Source: Clostridiaceae bacterium
Lineage (GTDB): Bacteria > Bacillota > Clostridia > Lachnospirales > Lachnospiraceae
NCBI GenBank assembly: GCA_009911305.1
Contig: QXXC01000012.1
Span: 1 to 64,000 of the forward strand
Direction of reading: 5' to 3'
Length of the DNA stretch: 64,000 bases
Below, one piece after another: positions 24,394 through 33,418 of this stretch (the stretch's first letter is position 1; each line of letters starts with the position of its first letter). Made by a program: the position numbers and the translations under genes. The notes under the pieces are model-generated. The model saw only the letters and a list, made by a program, of their open reading frames with translations. It was not told the DNA's origin and ran no database searches.

Positions 24394-25853
24394 ATCATTC
24401 CGCCGTTACTGTCATTAATTATCTTCTGCAGGGTATCCTGCAGCTTGATCTGGCAGTCCTCCGTAAGCTGCGAGATCTTGGCCTGGATACCGTCGTCCAC
24501 GATCTGCTCAATGGATTTCCCGAAAATATTGGTGGTCCACACGCCTTCCTCGCTCTGCCCGGCATTTTCCTTAATATAGCGGATCAGATCCTCTGCCTGC
24601 TGTTCATTTCCGACAATGGGGGCAATCTCCGTCTCAATATGGGCCTTGATCAGGTTAATGGACGGGGCCTGAGCCTTCATTTTCACACCGTATTTATTTC
24701 CGTGGCGTATGAGCTGCGGCTCATCCAGGACGATCTCCCCCCGCTCCGGTGTGACAACGCCGTAGCCCTTCTGGCGCACCTGGTTCATGGCATTATTCAC
24801 CTTCTCGTACTCCTTCTGCATGGACGCCAGCTCGCGCATAGTCTGCATAAGCTGGTATTCCCCCTCGATCGGCACGCCCACATATTCGCTTAAGATCTGG
24901 TAATAATGACTGTCATCCACCTCGACCGACGCCCCGATGCGCCCCTCATCCATCCTGCGCTCCGTAATCTTCATCCGCTTCACCGCCTCGCCGCCGTCCG
25001 GGGGAAGCGCAGCGTCCACATCGCGCATATGGTTCGTTTTCTTTAAAATATCCTTCACGGCCTGGATGACGGCTGCCTTCAGCCAGTGCTCCCTGGGCAG
25101 GATCTCCATCCACTTCGGGATCACAAAATCCATCTCCGCCACCGGGAATTCATAGAGGACCTCCCCCAGGATCGAGCGGATATCCTCTTTTTTAAGCTGC
25201 TCGCAGTTGACAGGCAGCACCTGGACCCCGTATTTCTCCTCCATCTGTCCCGCCAGCTCCCGCGTTTCGTCCGAATAGGGGCGTGTGGAATTCAGCAGTA
25301 CAAGGAAGGGCTTTTTTAAATTCTTTAATTCCTTGATCGTCTTCTCTTCTGCCGCTATGTAATTGCCCCGCTTGATATCCCCAAAGGAGCCGTCCGTGGT
25401 GATCACCAGGCCGATGGTCGAGTGATCCGTGATCACCTTGCGGGTTCCCAGCTCCGCCGCCTCGGTAAAGGGTATCTCGCTTTCAAACCAGGGCGTTTTC
25501 ACCAGGCGTTCCATCTCATTCTCGATATGGCCCGCTGCGCCCTCCACCATAAAGCCCACGCAGTCGATGAGCCGCACCTTTACGTCAACACCCTCGCTGA
25601 GCGCAATCTGCGCCGCTTCCTTGGGGATGAATTTCGGCTCGGTCGTCATGATCGTCTTTCCCGCCGAGGACTGCGGCAGTTCGTCCCTCGTCCGTTCCCG
25701 GGCATGGGGATCCTCCATCTCAGGGAGGACCAGAAGCTCCATGAAGCGTTTGATAAACGTGGATTTGCCCGTTCTCACCGGGCCTACAATACCGATGTAG
25801 ATTTCTCCGTTTGTGCGGGCTTTGATGTCATTGTATACATTAAAATTGTCCAT
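24378..25853 (-). CDS. spoIVA: Stage IV sporulation protein A
   Basis: ATP-hydrolysing morphogenetic protein that polymerises on the forespore surface as the base layer of the spore coat. The 491-residue product is full length, with Walker A GPVRTGKS (24-31) and the family opening MDNFNVYNDIKARTNGEIYI. It ends IINDSNGGMICIII; the hydrophobic end is needed for surface binding in Bacillus. A sigma-E-like promoter lies just upstream. Its presence shows that the organism belongs to a spore-forming lineage. Confidence 0.97.
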   Translation of the reverse strand: MDNFNVYNDIKARTNGEIYIGIVGPVRTGKSTFIKRFMELLVLPEMEDPHARERTRDELPQSSAGKTIMTTEPKFIPKEAAQIALSEGVDVKVRLIDCVGFMVEGAAGHIENEMERLVKTPWFESEIPFTEAAELGTRKVITDHSTIGLVITTDGSFGDIKRGNYIAAEEKTIKELKNLKKPFLVLLNSTRPYSDETRELAGQMEEKYGVQVLPVNCEQLKKEDIRSILGEVLYEFPVAEMDFVIPKWMEILPREHWLKAAVIQAVKDILKKTNHMRDVDAALPPDGGEAVKRMKITERRMDEGRIGASVEVDDSHYYQILSEYVGVPIEGEYQLMQTMRELASMQKEYEKVNNAMNQVRQKGYGVVTPERGEIVLDEPQLIRHGNKYGVKMKAQAPSINLIKAHIETEIAPIVGNEQQAEDLIRYIKENAGQSEEGVWTTNIFGKSIEQIVDDGIQAKISQLTEDCQIKLQDTLQKIINDSNGGMICIII

Positions 25854-25881
25854 AAAAATACCCCCTTGCTATGCTGATACA

Positions 25882-25910
25882 AGTATATGCAGGGGGGAAA
25901 TGGCATATTC
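25882..25910 (-). promoter_or_regulatory. Sigma-E-like sporulation promoter for spoIVA
   Basis: Minus strand: GAATATG (25910-25904), a 14-bp spacer, CATATACT (25889-25882). It fits the mother-cell sigma-E pattern (ATA at -35, CATACANT-like -10) and lies about 30 bp before the start, as expected for spoIVA. Confidence 0.7.
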
Positions 25911-26010
25911 GGATTTTCTGTGGGCGGGGAAGGCCGGCCGGAACATTGGAAAAGCCCCGGTAACACAGATAACCAGCACAAACGATATAGCAATAGCATC
26001 CATTCTGTGC

Positions 26011-26016
26011 TATAAT
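26011..26016 (+). promoter_or_regulatory. Extended -10 promoter
   Basis: TGCTATAAT (TG-N-TATAAT) ending at 26016, with a poor -35 (TAGCAA, 17 bp upstream). It precedes the small gene at 26061. Confidence 0.55.
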
Positions 26017-26060
26017 CATTCTAGCAAAAACGCGTTTATTTAAGAAGGAGGTGAAAAGAA

Positions 26061-26231
26061 ATGCCGACGAATGAAAAGGAAATAAATTGCTATCTTTTTG
26101 ATCAGCTATCCATTTTAGAGCGGATCGAGGCCGTAACGGATGATGAAAAAGCATTAAAACAGATTGCGATTGAGCGCAGACAGATTGAACGTAAATTATA
26201 TCAGTCACCGCCGCTTATAAAAGAAAATTGA
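26061..26231 (+). CDS. Small hypothetical protein, 56 residues
   Basis: ATG at 26061 follows AAGGAGGTG at ideal spacing and has its own extended -10 promoter. The product (MPTNEKEINCYLFDQLSILE, then RIEAVTDDEKALKQIAIERR) is charged and predicted mostly helical, with no membrane segment and no domain I recognise. It stands alone between divergent spoIVA and a terminator. The clean expression signals make it a likely real gene. Function unknown. Confidence 0.65.
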   Translation: MPTNEKEINCYLFDQLSILERIEAVTDDEKALKQIAIERRQIERKLYQSPPLIKEN

Positions 26232-26284
26232 TTGCTTTCCATAAAGTCACCCGGCTCTCCTGTCTTGGACAGCGCTGCATTTCC

Positions 26285-26313
26285 GTAACCGTTCAGACAA
26301 CCTGAACGGTTAC
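26285..26313. terminator. Perfect 12-bp hairpin
   Basis: GTAACCGTTCAG (26285-26296) and CTGAACGGTTAC (26302-26313) with a 5-nt loop, between convergent genes. No strong T run on either side. The left arm with its preceding CC also occurs at 8983-8996. Confidence 0.55.
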
Positions 26314-26353
26314 ACATTTCAGGCACATTTCCTGCATTCCGATGAGATTTCCT

Positions 26354-27289
26354 TTACTCCATTTCAGGCGGCGCTGTCTCGACCGGATACGTTTCTGTAT
26401 CGGAAAAATGCCACCACTCGCCAAAGTAAGGTTTAAATCCCGCCTCCTCCATGATCTGTTCCAGGAGCCGGGCATGTTCGGCGGCTGCCTGGCTGCAGTC
26501 GCTGTAATCCCTGTCCGCCAGGGCTGAGAAATCATCGAAGCCGGTGGGCATCTCGATCACGGTCCCATCCGATGATATGATAGTGATATCCACCGTATTG
26601 CCGCGGCTGTGCGAGGAATAGCCTGTATTGGGATTTGCGACATAGGTGGAGTCCGGATACACCTCCCACAGGCGGAACTGAGCGGAAACCGGGCGGAACG
26701 CATCCCAGCACAGGAGCGTCATCCCGTGTTCCTTTGCCGCCTTCTGGGCAGCTTCCAGCTTCAGGACGGTTCCGTAGCGCAGCCATGCGTCTGAAAAGTC
26801 ATAGATGACCTGCCCGGTAAAATTATCGTCCGTTGCATATTTCAGATCCACCCTGATATCCGGAATATAATCCCTGATCCGCACAATATCCGCCGCATCC
26901 GGCGTTTGCCGGATATCTGTGCCGGGCGGAGCCTGCCGGGCCGTATGATCCGGCTCCGGAGAAAAAAGGGCGGCGTCTGTTCCGGCAGATCCTTCTGCGC
27001 TCTTTCTGCCCGCCTTCTCTGCCGAGCCGGATAACAAAACACGGTGAGCCTCTGTCCGGGCCCTGACTTCTGTTTTATCCTCTCTTTCCCCGGACGGGAA
27101 CGCTTCTTCTGCTTCCAAAACCGACGACGCGCAAGCGGCTGTCTCCTGCGTCGTCTCCTGATGAACCGACGATTCCATCACTGCCTTCTTCTCTCTGCTT
27201 TCGGAACCCGCCGCGTCTGCCGCGCAGCCCGCACAAAATACAATGCCTGAAGCACAGAAGGCTGCGCTGGCATATAATAAAGATCTCAT
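26354..27289 (-). CDS. VanX/DdpX-like D-Ala-D-Ala dipeptidase lipoprotein
   Basis: A 311-residue probable lipoprotein (hydrophobic start, CAGC with Cys22) with a disordered linker to about residue 130 and an M15D zinc peptidase domain. Zinc ligands H227 and D234 (SSHSRGNTVDIT), E291 and H294 (GEWWHF) are all present, as is the arginine in AFRPVSAQFR. VanX removes D-Ala-D-Ala in vancomycin resistance; DdpX-type relatives recycle the dipeptide. VanX itself is cytoplasmic, so an exported, lipid-anchored form points to cell-wall turnover or peptide scavenging, not classical resistance. No vanH/vanA genes are nearby. Confidence 0.82.
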   Translation of the reverse strand: MRSLLYASAAFCASGIVFCAGCAADAAGSESREKKAVMESSVHQETTQETAACASSVLEAEEAFPSGEREDKTEVRARTEAHRVLLSGSAEKAGRKSAEGSAGTDAALFSPEPDHTARQAPPGTDIRQTPDAADIVRIRDYIPDIRVDLKYATDDNFTGQVIYDFSDAWLRYGTVLKLEAAQKAAKEHGMTLLCWDAFRPVSAQFRLWEVYPDSTYVANPNTGYSSHSRGNTVDITIISSDGTVIEMPTGFDDFSALADRDYSDCSQAAAEHARLLEQIMEEAGFKPYFGEWWHFSDTETYPVETAPPEME

Positions 27290-27330
27290 ATGTCCCCTTT
27301 CTTGTAGCTTTCTTATCTATAATTTGTGCG

Positions 27331-27366
27331 AAAAACGCCGGAGCCATCCTGATCTCCAGCGTTTTT
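27331..27366 (-). terminator. Intrinsic terminator
   Basis: Minus strand: AAAAACGC-TGGAG pairs with CTCC-GGCGTTTTT across a 10-nt loop, followed by TTTTT. It ends the transcript of the zinc-ribbon gene and could also act in the reverse direction. Confidence 0.7.
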
Positions 27367-27405
27367 CCGCTTTATGAAATTCCCTTCCCAGAGCGTGCCC
27401 ATCCG

Positions 27406-28380
27406 TCAATAAAAGGCCAATTCCGAAATGACCGTATCCTCATATTTCTCACCCGCATACACCGATTCGATATACAGTGTAACCGTCGAGGCAGTCTGCG
27501 GCGTATCAAACGCAATCGTCTGCGCCGCACAGACATCATCCAGCGTAAACCGCAGAAAGTTCCCGCCGTCAAATTCTATCCTCACAGAGGCAGGCCGCGA
27601 ATTTTTATAATAGAGATCCTGGCTTTTCTGATACCCGGCATGGATTGTAAATCCGGATATCGTATATTCCCCGTCCAAATAGAAGCTCACAGACTCGCCG
27701 ATCCCCTGTCCGGCCGCGCCCTCTACCCAGGCGCGATCCAGCTTCTGATCCATGATCTGCGCGGCGGCATGCACAGCGCCGCTCTGCTCGGTAAGCACAG
27801 ACGACGCGCTCACAGACCGGACACAGTCCATTCCAACCGGCGGAAATGCTGCCATATCCGGAGACTCCAAACCGCTCTGCGGCGTCCCGTCCGCCAGAGC
27901 AGCCGTTTCCGTCCCGTCCGGCGCGAATGAAACGCTGTCTGCCTCCTGTCCGCTTACAGCCTGCGTCCCGGAAGCGTCCTTGGAAGACGCTTCTTGGGCA
28001 GCTTCCGTGCTCTCCCCTGCCTCCCCGCCGCCTGTCTCCTCATCAAATTCCGCTTCCCATTCCCAGGTTCCCGGATCCGGCTGTTGATCCGCCTGTTTTT
28101 TGCCAAAGAAAAACGCCGCCGCCCCGGCAATTAATACAACCGCCGCCGCGCCCAGAATCAAAGGCAGCTTTCCCCTGCCCCTGTGTTCCGGCCTGTCCGG
28201 AACCTTCTGCGCATCCGTTCTGCTGTTTGCCGCGGCTTTTTCATCTGCCGCTTTAACCGCCGGCCCGGCCGCTCCGGCCTGTGCCTGTCCCGCGCCGGGG
28301 ACCTCTTTTATCCTGGCTCCGCATTTCGTACAAAACACAGCGCCGTCTTTCACCTCTGTCCCACACTTCGTACAAAACAT
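27406..28380 (-). CDS. Zinc-ribbon membrane protein with C-terminal discoidin-like domain
   Basis: A 324-residue protein built from an N-terminal zinc ribbon (C3, C6, C17, C20; FCTKCG twice), a linker, one membrane segment (about 75-92; LPLILGAAAVVLIAGAAAFF) and an acidic Ser/Ala/Glu-rich stalk. The C-terminal beta-sandwich (about 185-324; GESVSFYLDGEYTISGFTIH) resembles the discoidin/NADase-type glycan-binding domain. This layout predicts a zinc ribbon inside and a ligand-binding domain outside the cell. The start at 28380 follows AAAGGA; 17 more codons upstream are open but unlike the family. Ligand unknown. Confidence 0.75.
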   Translation of the reverse strand: MFCTKCGTEVKDGAVFCTKCGARIKEVPGAGQAQAGAAGPAVKAADEKAAANSRTDAQKVPDRPEHRGRGKLPLILGAAAVVLIAGAAAFFFGKKQADQQPDPGTWEWEAEFDEETGGGEAGESTEAAQEASSKDASGTQAVSGQEADSVSFAPDGTETAALADGTPQSGLESPDMAAFPPVGMDCVRSVSASSVLTEQSGAVHAAAQIMDQKLDRAWVEGAAGQGIGESVSFYLDGEYTISGFTIHAGYQKSQDLYYKNSRPASVRIEFDGGNFLRFTLDDVCAAQTIAFDTPQTASTVTLYIESVYAGEKYEDTVISELAFY

Positions 28381-28461
28381 CCGTCTGTCCTTTCCCATGG
28401 CTTTTATCCGATACGGCATTCCATCAGGCATTTTTCAAATACACTCTGAGAAATCCTGCCA

Positions 28462-29172
28462 TCACTCGCTCAGATACGCCTTCTTCACCTGATCGTTATT
28501 CATCAGCTCCGCCGCGTCGCCCTTGAGCACAATCTGTCCCGTCTCCAGCACGTACGCCTTATTGGCAATCGAAAGCGCCTTCTTTGCGTTCTGCTCCACC
28601 AGCAGCACCGTGGTCCCGTCCGCGTTGATCTCCTTAATGATATCAAATATCTCATTCACATAGATCGGCGATAAGCCCATGGACGGCTCGTCCATGACGA
28701 TCAGGCGCGGGTGCGACATCAGCGCCCGGCCCATGGCGAGCATCTGCTGTTCGCCGCCGGAGAGCGTCCCTGCGAGCTGGTTCTTCCGCTCCTCAAGGCG
28801 CGGGAAGCGCTGGTAGATCTTGCGGATCGTATCCTCGATCTCCTGCTTGTCCCTCCTCGTATAGGCCCCCATCTTCAGATTCTGCAGGACGCTTAGCTGG
28901 GCGAACACGCGCCTTCCTTCCGGAACGTGCGCAATCCCCATGGGAACCAGCTTATACCCCGGGAGCTTTGTGATATTTTTCCCTTCAAACACGATACTGC
29001 CCGATTTCGCGGGGATCAGCCCGGTAATGGTGTGCAGCGTCGTCGTCTTCCCGGCCCCGTTTGCGCCGATCAGCGCGATGACATCGCCCTCTTCCACCTC
29101 AAAGGAGATCCCCTTCAGCGCCTGGATGACGCCGTAATATACATTTAAATCCTTTACCTCCAGCATAGACAT
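28462..29172 (-). CDS. livF: Branched-chain amino acid ABC transporter, ATPase LivF
   Basis: A 236-residue ABC ATPase with Walker A GANGAGKT (about 36-43), signature LSGGEQQ, Walker B LIVMDEP and the H-loop region replaced, as in the LivF group, by LLVEQN. It is the last gene of livHMGF and pairs with LivG. It lies 14 bp after livG with a GGGGGGA ribosome site. Together with LivG it energises uptake of leucine-type amino acids or related small substrates. Confidence 0.93.
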   Translation of the reverse strand: MSMLEVKDLNVYYGVIQALKGISFEVEEGDVIALIGANGAGKTTTLHTITGLIPAKSGSIVFEGKNITKLPGYKLVPMGIAHVPEGRRVFAQLSVLQNLKMGAYTRRDKQEIEDTIRKIYQRFPRLEERKNQLAGTLSGGEQQMLAMGRALMSHPRLIVMDEPSMGLSPIYVNEIFDIIKEINADGTTVLLVEQNAKKALSIANKAYVLETGQIVLKGDAAELMNNDQVKKAYLSE

Positions 29173-29186
29173 AAACGCTATCCCCC

Positions 29187-29966
29187 CTATTCTCCCAGAT
29201 ATGCCGCAATTACCTGCGGATCATTCAGCACGTCGCCTGTGGGCCCTTCCGCCAGCATATGGCCGAAGTTCAGCACGGTCAGGCGCTCGCAGATACCGGA
29301 AACCAGCTTCATGTCATGCTCGATCAGAAGGATGGTCATGTGAAAATGATCGCGCACAAAGTGGATGGTATTCATCAGTTCCGCCGTCTCATTGGGGTTC
29401 ATGCCCGCCGCCGGCTCATCCAGGAGCAGGAGCTTGGGCTCCGTGGCCAGGGCGCGCGCGATTTCCAGCTTGCGCTGCTTTCCGTAGGGGAGGTTCGCCG
29501 CCTTGCAGGCAAACTCCTGATCCAGATCAAATACCTTTAAAAGCTCCATCGCGCGCTCGTCCATGGCCTTTTCCATCTTATAATACCCCGGAAGCCGGAA
29601 AATGCCGGTCAGGGTGGAATAGGTGAAATGGTTGTGCAGCCCGGCCTTTACATTGTCCAGCACTGACAGCTCCTTAAACAGGCGGATGTTCTGGAAGGTC
29701 CTCGCAATGCCGGCCTGGTTGATCTGCGCCGTCTTATGCCCCGTGATATTGGCCCCGTCCAGGAGGATATGGCCCATATCCGGCTTATACACGCCGGTCA
29801 GAAGGTTGAAAACCGTCGTTTTTCCCGCGCCGTTGGGGCCGATCAGGCCGTAGAGCTGCCCTTTTTGGATGGTAATGTTAAAGTCATCCACTGCCTTTAA
29901 GCCTCCGAAGGAGATGCTTAAGTTCTTTACCTCCAGCATATTTGTTATTTCCTTTGTCTCAGCCAT
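29187..29966 (-). CDS. livG: Branched-chain amino acid ABC transporter, ATPase LivG
   Basis: A 259-residue ABC ATPase with Walker A GPNGAGKT, Walker B LLLLDEP and the LivG-typical AAGMNPNET and LLIEHDMKL segments. The usual LSGGQ signature is replaced by LPYGKQR, which is normal for LivG. ATG 29966 follows AGGAGGAGG and overlaps the livM stop by a few bases; an internal ATG nine codons on is also possible. Cotranscribed with livH, livM and livF. Confidence 0.93.
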   Translation of the reverse strand: MAETKEITNMLEVKNLSISFGGLKAVDDFNITIQKGQLYGLIGPNGAGKTTVFNLLTGVYKPDMGHILLDGANITGHKTAQINQAGIARTFQNIRLFKELSVLDNVKAGLHNHFTYSTLTGIFRLPGYYKMEKAMDERAMELLKVFDLDQEFACKAANLPYGKQRKLEIARALATEPKLLLLDEPAAGMNPNETAELMNTIHFVRDHFHMTILLIEHDMKLVSGICERLTVLNFGHMLAEGPTGDVLNDPQVIAAYLGE

Positions 29967-29969
29967 CGC

Positions 29970-31031
29970 TTACGCCTCCTCCTTTTCCTGCTTTTTAAAC
30001 GGGGCCAGAAGCCTCTCCCGGATCTCAATGGCCTTCGGGCTGGATGTGAGGAGCATCATAACGATCAGCACAACGGCGTAGATCAGCATGCGGTAATCGT
30101 TCAAGCCCCTCAAAAGCTCCGGAAGCAGGGTCAGGATCACGGCGGAGATCACGGAGCCGCGGATATTTCCAATGCCGCCCAGCACGACGAACACAAGAAT
30201 CATGATGGACATGTTGTAGCCAAAGCTCTTGGGCGTGGCGGCCAGAGTCGCCAGGTTGTGGGCGTAGAGGACGCCCGCCACACCGGCCAGGCCGGCGGAC
30301 ACAGAAAAGGCCAGGAGCTTATATTTCGTGATATTGATGCCAATGGATTCCGCCGCAATGCGGTTGTCGCGGATGGCCATGATCGCGCGCCCGGTGCGGG
30401 AATTCATGATATTCAGCACAATAAAGAGCGTAACAAGCACCAGAATCACGCCGATGGTAAAGGTCGCCGCCTTGGGCGTGCCGGTAATGCCCTGCGCGCC
30501 CTTGATGATCACACGCCCCTCTTCGCCGAGGTTTAAGGAAGCCACATCCTTTGTGGAGACATGGATCCCGTCTCCGTCTATGCCCACATACAGGACATTG
30601 ATGATATTTTTAATGATCTCGCCAAAGGCAAGCGTCACGATCGCCAGATAGTCTCCCTTTAAGCGCAGAACCGGGATACCGATCAAGATACCGAACACGG
30701 CCGCCACGCCGGCGCCGATAAAGAGGGCGATGATAAAACGGACCTGGCCGCCCGGCACGGCGTCTGCCATGACATGGTTAAAAAACGCGCCGGAAAATGC
30801 GCCCACGCACATAAAGCCCGCGTGGCCCAGGCTCAGCTCGCCGAGAATGCCCACCGTCAGGTTTAAAGAGACCGCGAGGATCACATACATGCACAGGGGA
30901 ACCAGGAGTCCCTTTACAAGGCTGTTCACATGCCCCGCGGCTATCATCGCCTGAATCACGACGTAGCAGACTATCACCATGGCATATGTAACCGTATTCT
31001 GAAGCAGAATCTTATTTTTATACGCTTTCAT
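29970..31031 (-). CDS. livM: Branched-chain amino acid ABC transporter, permease LivM
   Basis: A 353-residue polytopic permease with about ten membrane segments and the conserved LivM cytoplasmic stretch (GIPVLRLKGDYLAIVTLAFG and RDNRIAAESIGI). ATG 31031 is chosen because AGGTG overlapping the livH stop serves as its ribosome site; a GTG at 31040 would add three residues. It forms the membrane channel with LivH. Confidence 0.92.
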   Translation of the reverse strand: MKAYKNKILLQNTVTYAMVIVCYVVIQAMIAAGHVNSLVKGLLVPLCMYVILAVSLNLTVGILGELSLGHAGFMCVGAFSGAFFNHVMADAVPGGQVRFIIALFIGAGVAAVFGILIGIPVLRLKGDYLAIVTLAFGEIIKNIINVLYVGIDGDGIHVSTKDVASLNLGEEGRVIIKGAQGITGTPKAATFTIGVILVLVTLFIVLNIMNSRTGRAIMAIRDNRIAAESIGINITKYKLLAFSVSAGLAGVAGVLYAHNLATLAATPKSFGYNMSIMILVFVVLGGIGNIRGSVISAVILTLLPELLRGLNDYRMLIYAVVLIVMMLLTSSPKAIEIRERLLAPFKKQEKEEA

Positions 31032-31040
31032 CCCATTCAC

Positions 31041-31922
31041 CTACACTTTCTCATTCATCTTTTTGCCCAGGATGCCGGTGGGGCGCACGATCAGCACAAT
31101 GATCAGCACAGAGAACACGATCGCATCCGAAAGCTGAGAGGAAATATAGGCCTTGGCCAGGTTTTCGATCACACCCAGGAGGATCCCGCCGATCATCGCG
31201 CCCGGAATCGAGCCGATCCCGCCGAATACGGCTGCCACAAAGGCCTTGATGCCCGGCATGGAACCCGTGTAAGGCGTGAGGGACGGATAGGCGGAGCACA
31301 GCAGTACGCCTGCGATCGCCGCCAGCGACGATCCGATGGCAAAGGTGATGGCAATCGTACCGTTTACATTGATTCCCATCAGCGTCGCCGCGCCCTTGTC
31401 CTCCGACACGGCCAGCATCGCCTGCCCGATCCTCGTTTTATTGATAAATGCAGTCAGGGCAATCATGATCACCACGCAGGTGGCGATCGTGACCAGGGTC
31501 ACGCCGGAAATGGAAAGCGCCCCGCCGGCCAGCTTGAGCGCCGGAACTGTGACCACAGAAGAAAACTGGCGCGCATTGGAGCCAAAGATAATCAGCGCGA
31601 TATTCTGAAGCAGGTAGCTGACGCCGATGGCCGTGATCAGGACCGCCAGCGGAGATGCGCCGCGCAGGGGCCTGTAAGCGACCTTTTCAATGGTAACGCC
31701 TAAAAGTGTGCAGACAGCGACGGATGCGAGAATACCGGCCGCCGGGGAACCGCCCATTGTGCTCACAATGGTAAATACAGTAAAGCCGCCCACCATAATA
31801 ATATCCCCGTGGGCAAAATTCAGCATCTTGGCAATGCCGTAAACCATGGTATAGCCCAGGGCTATGATAGCGTACACGCTTCCAAGGCTGATGCCATTGA
31901 TCAAATAAGAAAGAAAACTCAT
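31041..31922 (-). CDS. livH: Branched-chain amino acid ABC transporter, permease LivH
   Basis: A 293-residue permease beginning MSFLSYLINGISLGSVYAII, the normal LivH opening, with about eight membrane segments and the motif GAMIGGILLGVIENL near the C-terminus. The start at 31922 is the one the family uses; the frame is open for 171 bp upstream but that stretch covers a terminator hairpin. It is the first gene after the livK terminator. Confidence 0.93.
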   Translation of the reverse strand: MSFLSYLINGISLGSVYAIIALGYTMVYGIAKMLNFAHGDIIMVGGFTVFTIVSTMGGSPAAGILASVAVCTLLGVTIEKVAYRPLRGASPLAVLITAIGVSYLLQNIALIIFGSNARQFSSVVTVPALKLAGGALSISGVTLVTIATCVVIMIALTAFINKTRIGQAMLAVSEDKGAATLMGINVNGTIAITFAIGSSLAAIAGVLLCSAYPSLTPYTGSMPGIKAFVAAVFGGIGSIPGAMIGGILLGVIENLAKAYISSQLSDAIVFSVLIIVLIVRPTGILGKKMNEKV

Positions 31923-31986
31923 ACCGCTTACACCTACCTCTTTATCATTCTGAAGAAGAATTTTCTGTAAAAGAATTCCCTGTAAG

Positions 31987-32019
31987 GAAAAAAGAGGGTT
32001 GTCTTCGGGACAACCCTCT
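31987..32019 (-). terminator. Terminator between livK and livHMGF
   Basis: Minus strand: AGAGGGTTGTC (32019-32009) pairs with GACAACCCTCT (32003-31993) over a 5-nt loop and is followed by TTTTTT. It should stop most transcripts after livK, so the binding protein is made in excess of the membrane parts. Confidence 0.85.
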
Positions 32020-32116
32020 CCTGTCAGGGCTAATTTATCCGTTACCGGCTGCATCCCGCAGGGCTTTAGCCAGTCACATTCATTGCTCTGCAAAAGCTTT
32101 TATGTTATGCCTTATC

Positions 32117-33346
32117 TTACTGCATCACATACACGCCGTTCTCAATCTTAACCGCCTTCGGGGCCTTCTCCGGCTCGCCGGATGCATTCCAGGTCATACC
32201 CTCGCCGGTCAGGCCGTCGAGCGTAATCTCTGTCATGGCAGCCTTCATCGCGTCGCAGATATCGGATGCGCTCATGTCAGCCGTGACGCCCGCCTTCTCA
32301 GCGGCAGCCTTAATCGCATACATCGCGTCATACGCGCCGGCCGCAAACTGAAGCGGCTCCGCATTGTACGCCGCGCGGTACGCCTCTACGAAGTCCTTGC
32401 TTCCGGCCTCGTCCACGGAGAACGGGGTTAAAAGCATCAGGCCCTCTGCCAGGGATGCGTCAAAATTCTCAACGCTTAAGATACCGTCCATACCGTCGCA
32501 GCCAAAGAAGATCGGTGCAAACGCCTTATCAGCGGCCTGCTTTAAGATAACGGAAGCCTCCTGATAGTAGATCGGCAGGAATACAAGCTCTGCGCCGGAC
32601 TCCTTCGCCTTGTCAAGCTGTACGGAAAAATCGGTGTTTGTGTCAGCCGTAAAGGCCTCGCTGGCCACGATCTCGATGTTCTGGTTGGCAGCCTCGCTCA
32701 CAAAGGACTCACGGATACCGTCCGAATACTCGGTCGAGCTGTCATAGATAATGGCTACCTTTGTGGCAAGCCCGTGCTCGCCGATGTACTGTGCGGAAGC
32801 CTTTCCCTGATCCGGGTCAGAGAAGCAGACACGGAACGCATTGTCCCCGGAGATACACTCCACGGCGGAGCCGGAGGGGGTAATCTGGAACACATTGTCA
32901 TTCTGGGACTCCGCCACCACTGCGATACAGGGTTTGGAAGTAACCGTGCCCAGCAGTGCCTGCATATCCCAGTCCTTCAGGGCATTGTATGCGTTTACCG
33001 CCTTCTCGGGGTCGTGCTCGTCATCCTGGAAATTATACTCAATCTGAATGCCGTTGATACCGCCGGCCTCATTGATCTCCTTCACCGCGAGATCCATACC
33101 GTTCTTAACCGCAATGCCGTAAGCCGCCGCCGGGCCGGTTAAGGGGCCGATGCCGCCAATCTTCAAGGTCCCTTCCGAAGAGGCCGCGCCGGAATTCTCT
33201 GCGCTTTCACTGCCTGCAGAATCGGAATTCTCTGCATTCTCACTCTTCGTCTCAGCGGGCTGCGCGCCGCCGTTTCCGCCGGAGCAGGCCGTTAAGGACG
33301 CGGCCAGCATCAGGCTTAAGCCAAGGCTTAAAACTCTCTTTTTCAT
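32117..33346 (-). CDS. livK: Branched-chain amino acid-type substrate-binding lipoprotein LivK
   Basis: A 409-residue type I periplasmic-binding-fold protein anchored as a lipoprotein (LTAC, Cys21). An acidic Ser/Glu/Asn linker (22-55) is followed by the two-lobe binding fold (KIGGIGPLTGPAAAYGIAVK, then LLGTVTSKPCIAVV). It captures the substrate for LivHMGF; the exact amino acid cannot be read from the sequence. The start at 33346 follows GGAGGAG. It has its own near-perfect promoter and is followed by a strong terminator. Confidence 0.92.
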   Translation of the reverse strand: MKKRVLSLGLSLMLAASLTACSGGNGGAQPAETKSENAENSDSAGSESAENSGAASSEGTLKIGGIGPLTGPAAAYGIAVKNGMDLAVKEINEAGGINGIQIEYNFQDDEHDPEKAVNAYNALKDWDMQALLGTVTSKPCIAVVAESQNDNVFQITPSGSAVECISGDNAFRVCFSDPDQGKASAQYIGEHGLATKVAIIYDSSTEYSDGIRESFVSEAANQNIEIVASEAFTADTNTDFSVQLDKAKESGAELVFLPIYYQEASVILKQAADKAFAPIFFGCDGMDGILSVENFDASLAEGLMLLTPFSVDEAGSKDFVEAYRAAYNAEPLQFAAGAYDAMYAIKAAAEKAGVTADMSASDICDAMKAAMTEITLDGLTGEGMTWNASGEPEKAPKAVKIENGVYVMQ

Positions 33347-33418
33347 AAAAATCTCCTCCATCTTTTTTCGCCGGGCACACCGTCCAAAGCGCCATGTCCG
33401 ACTTATTTGATTTACGAC

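Noticed and set aside
30930-31703. 257-codon + strand ORF opposite livM/livH
   Set aside because: Antisense shadow with very high His, Arg and Asp content, typical of a complement of membrane-protein codons.
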